A DNA stretch of 51,913 nt from Mycobacterium sp. 1100029.7. GTDB taxonomy: Bacteria > Actinomycetota > Actinomycetes > Mycobacteriales > Mycobacteriaceae. This document shows, piece by piece, positions 51,819-51,913 of this stretch. Numbering within the stretch: position 1 is the stretch's first letter; every line of letters starts with the position of its first letter. The notes beneath the pieces were generated by a model that saw only the letters and a list, made by a program, of their open reading frames with translations, was not told where the DNA came from and did not search any database. The position numbers were made by a program, and so were the translations under genes. Location of the stretch: the NCBI RefSeq assembly GCF_001665235.1, contig NZ_LZSC01000025.1:1-51913 (forward strand). Direction: 5' to 3'.

Positions 51819-51913
51819 GTTTGGAGGTTACGTTCCGGGTGGCGGGGCGGGCGGTCGGATGGGTGGGCGGCACGCCACCGGGCACCGCGCCGCCGCGGCG
51901 TTTGCGGCCAGCT

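Overview
The window is high-GC chromosomal DNA from a Mycobacterium, most likely a slow-growing species. The evidence is a PPE-SVP protein, an mfpA-E conservon, a SigJ-type sigma factor with a fused SnoaL domain, a SAM-IV riboswitch, a mycobacterial LexA box and many ATG/GTG/TTG starts. Gene order largely follows the M. tuberculosis interval from add (Rv3313c) to Rv3368c as I remember it, with several local insertions and replacements. I see no phage, insertion sequence, CRISPR array, rRNA or tRNA.

Layout. 1-2.6 kb: a truncated and apparently frameshifted vWA membrane protein, then a bicupin dioxygenase-like gene divergent from a GntR/FCD regulator. 2.6-6.8 kb: a LexA-boxed DUF222/HNH gene, then the nucleoside-salvage operon cdd-deoA-add. 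7.0-10.4 kb: succinate dehydrogenase sdhCDAB. 10.4-14.9 kb: an orphan half condensation domain, an AhpD-like gene behind a SigJ-type promoter, sigJ, a mycofactocin-type SDR, a class III aminotransferase and a 55-bp tandem triplication. 14.9-19.0 kb: a small hypothetical gene and the coupled genes dacB1-sugI-nagA (cell-wall trimming, sugar import, GlcNAc-6-P deacetylation). 19.0-24.3 kb: yihY-trpS, an alpha/beta hydrolase behind a perfect palindrome, and a monomeric isocitrate dehydrogenase. 24.3-27.7 kb: SAM-IV riboswitch, metY, metX and a methyltransferase.

27.7-33.9 kb is the most unusual stretch. Two tandem KimA-like potassium importers are divergent from a potassium channel with RCK modules on both sides of its pore, and the spacer between them carries matching inverted sites. 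This looks like a self-contained potassium uptake and sensing module. 33.9-40.0 kb: a PPE protein with a SHOCT-like tail, a secreted FAD oxidoreductase followed by the remnant of a paralogue, a DUF732 protein with a Met-rich repeat, a DUF3017 membrane protein with folD, and an Old Yellow Enzyme-type oxidoreductase.

40.0-51.9 kb: two tandem Rv1747-like FHA-ABC exporters, convergent with the mfpA-mfpE conservon (pentapeptide gyrase-protecting protein, small GTPase, DUF742, roadblock and sensor kinase-like proteins). These are followed by a class I methyltransferase divergent from trmL across a 17-bp gap, and a nitroreductase. Several genes appear leaderless, with a TANNNT -10 box ending 7 bases before the ATG. 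Six gene pairs are joined by 4-bp start/stop overlaps, four of them using GTG or TTG.
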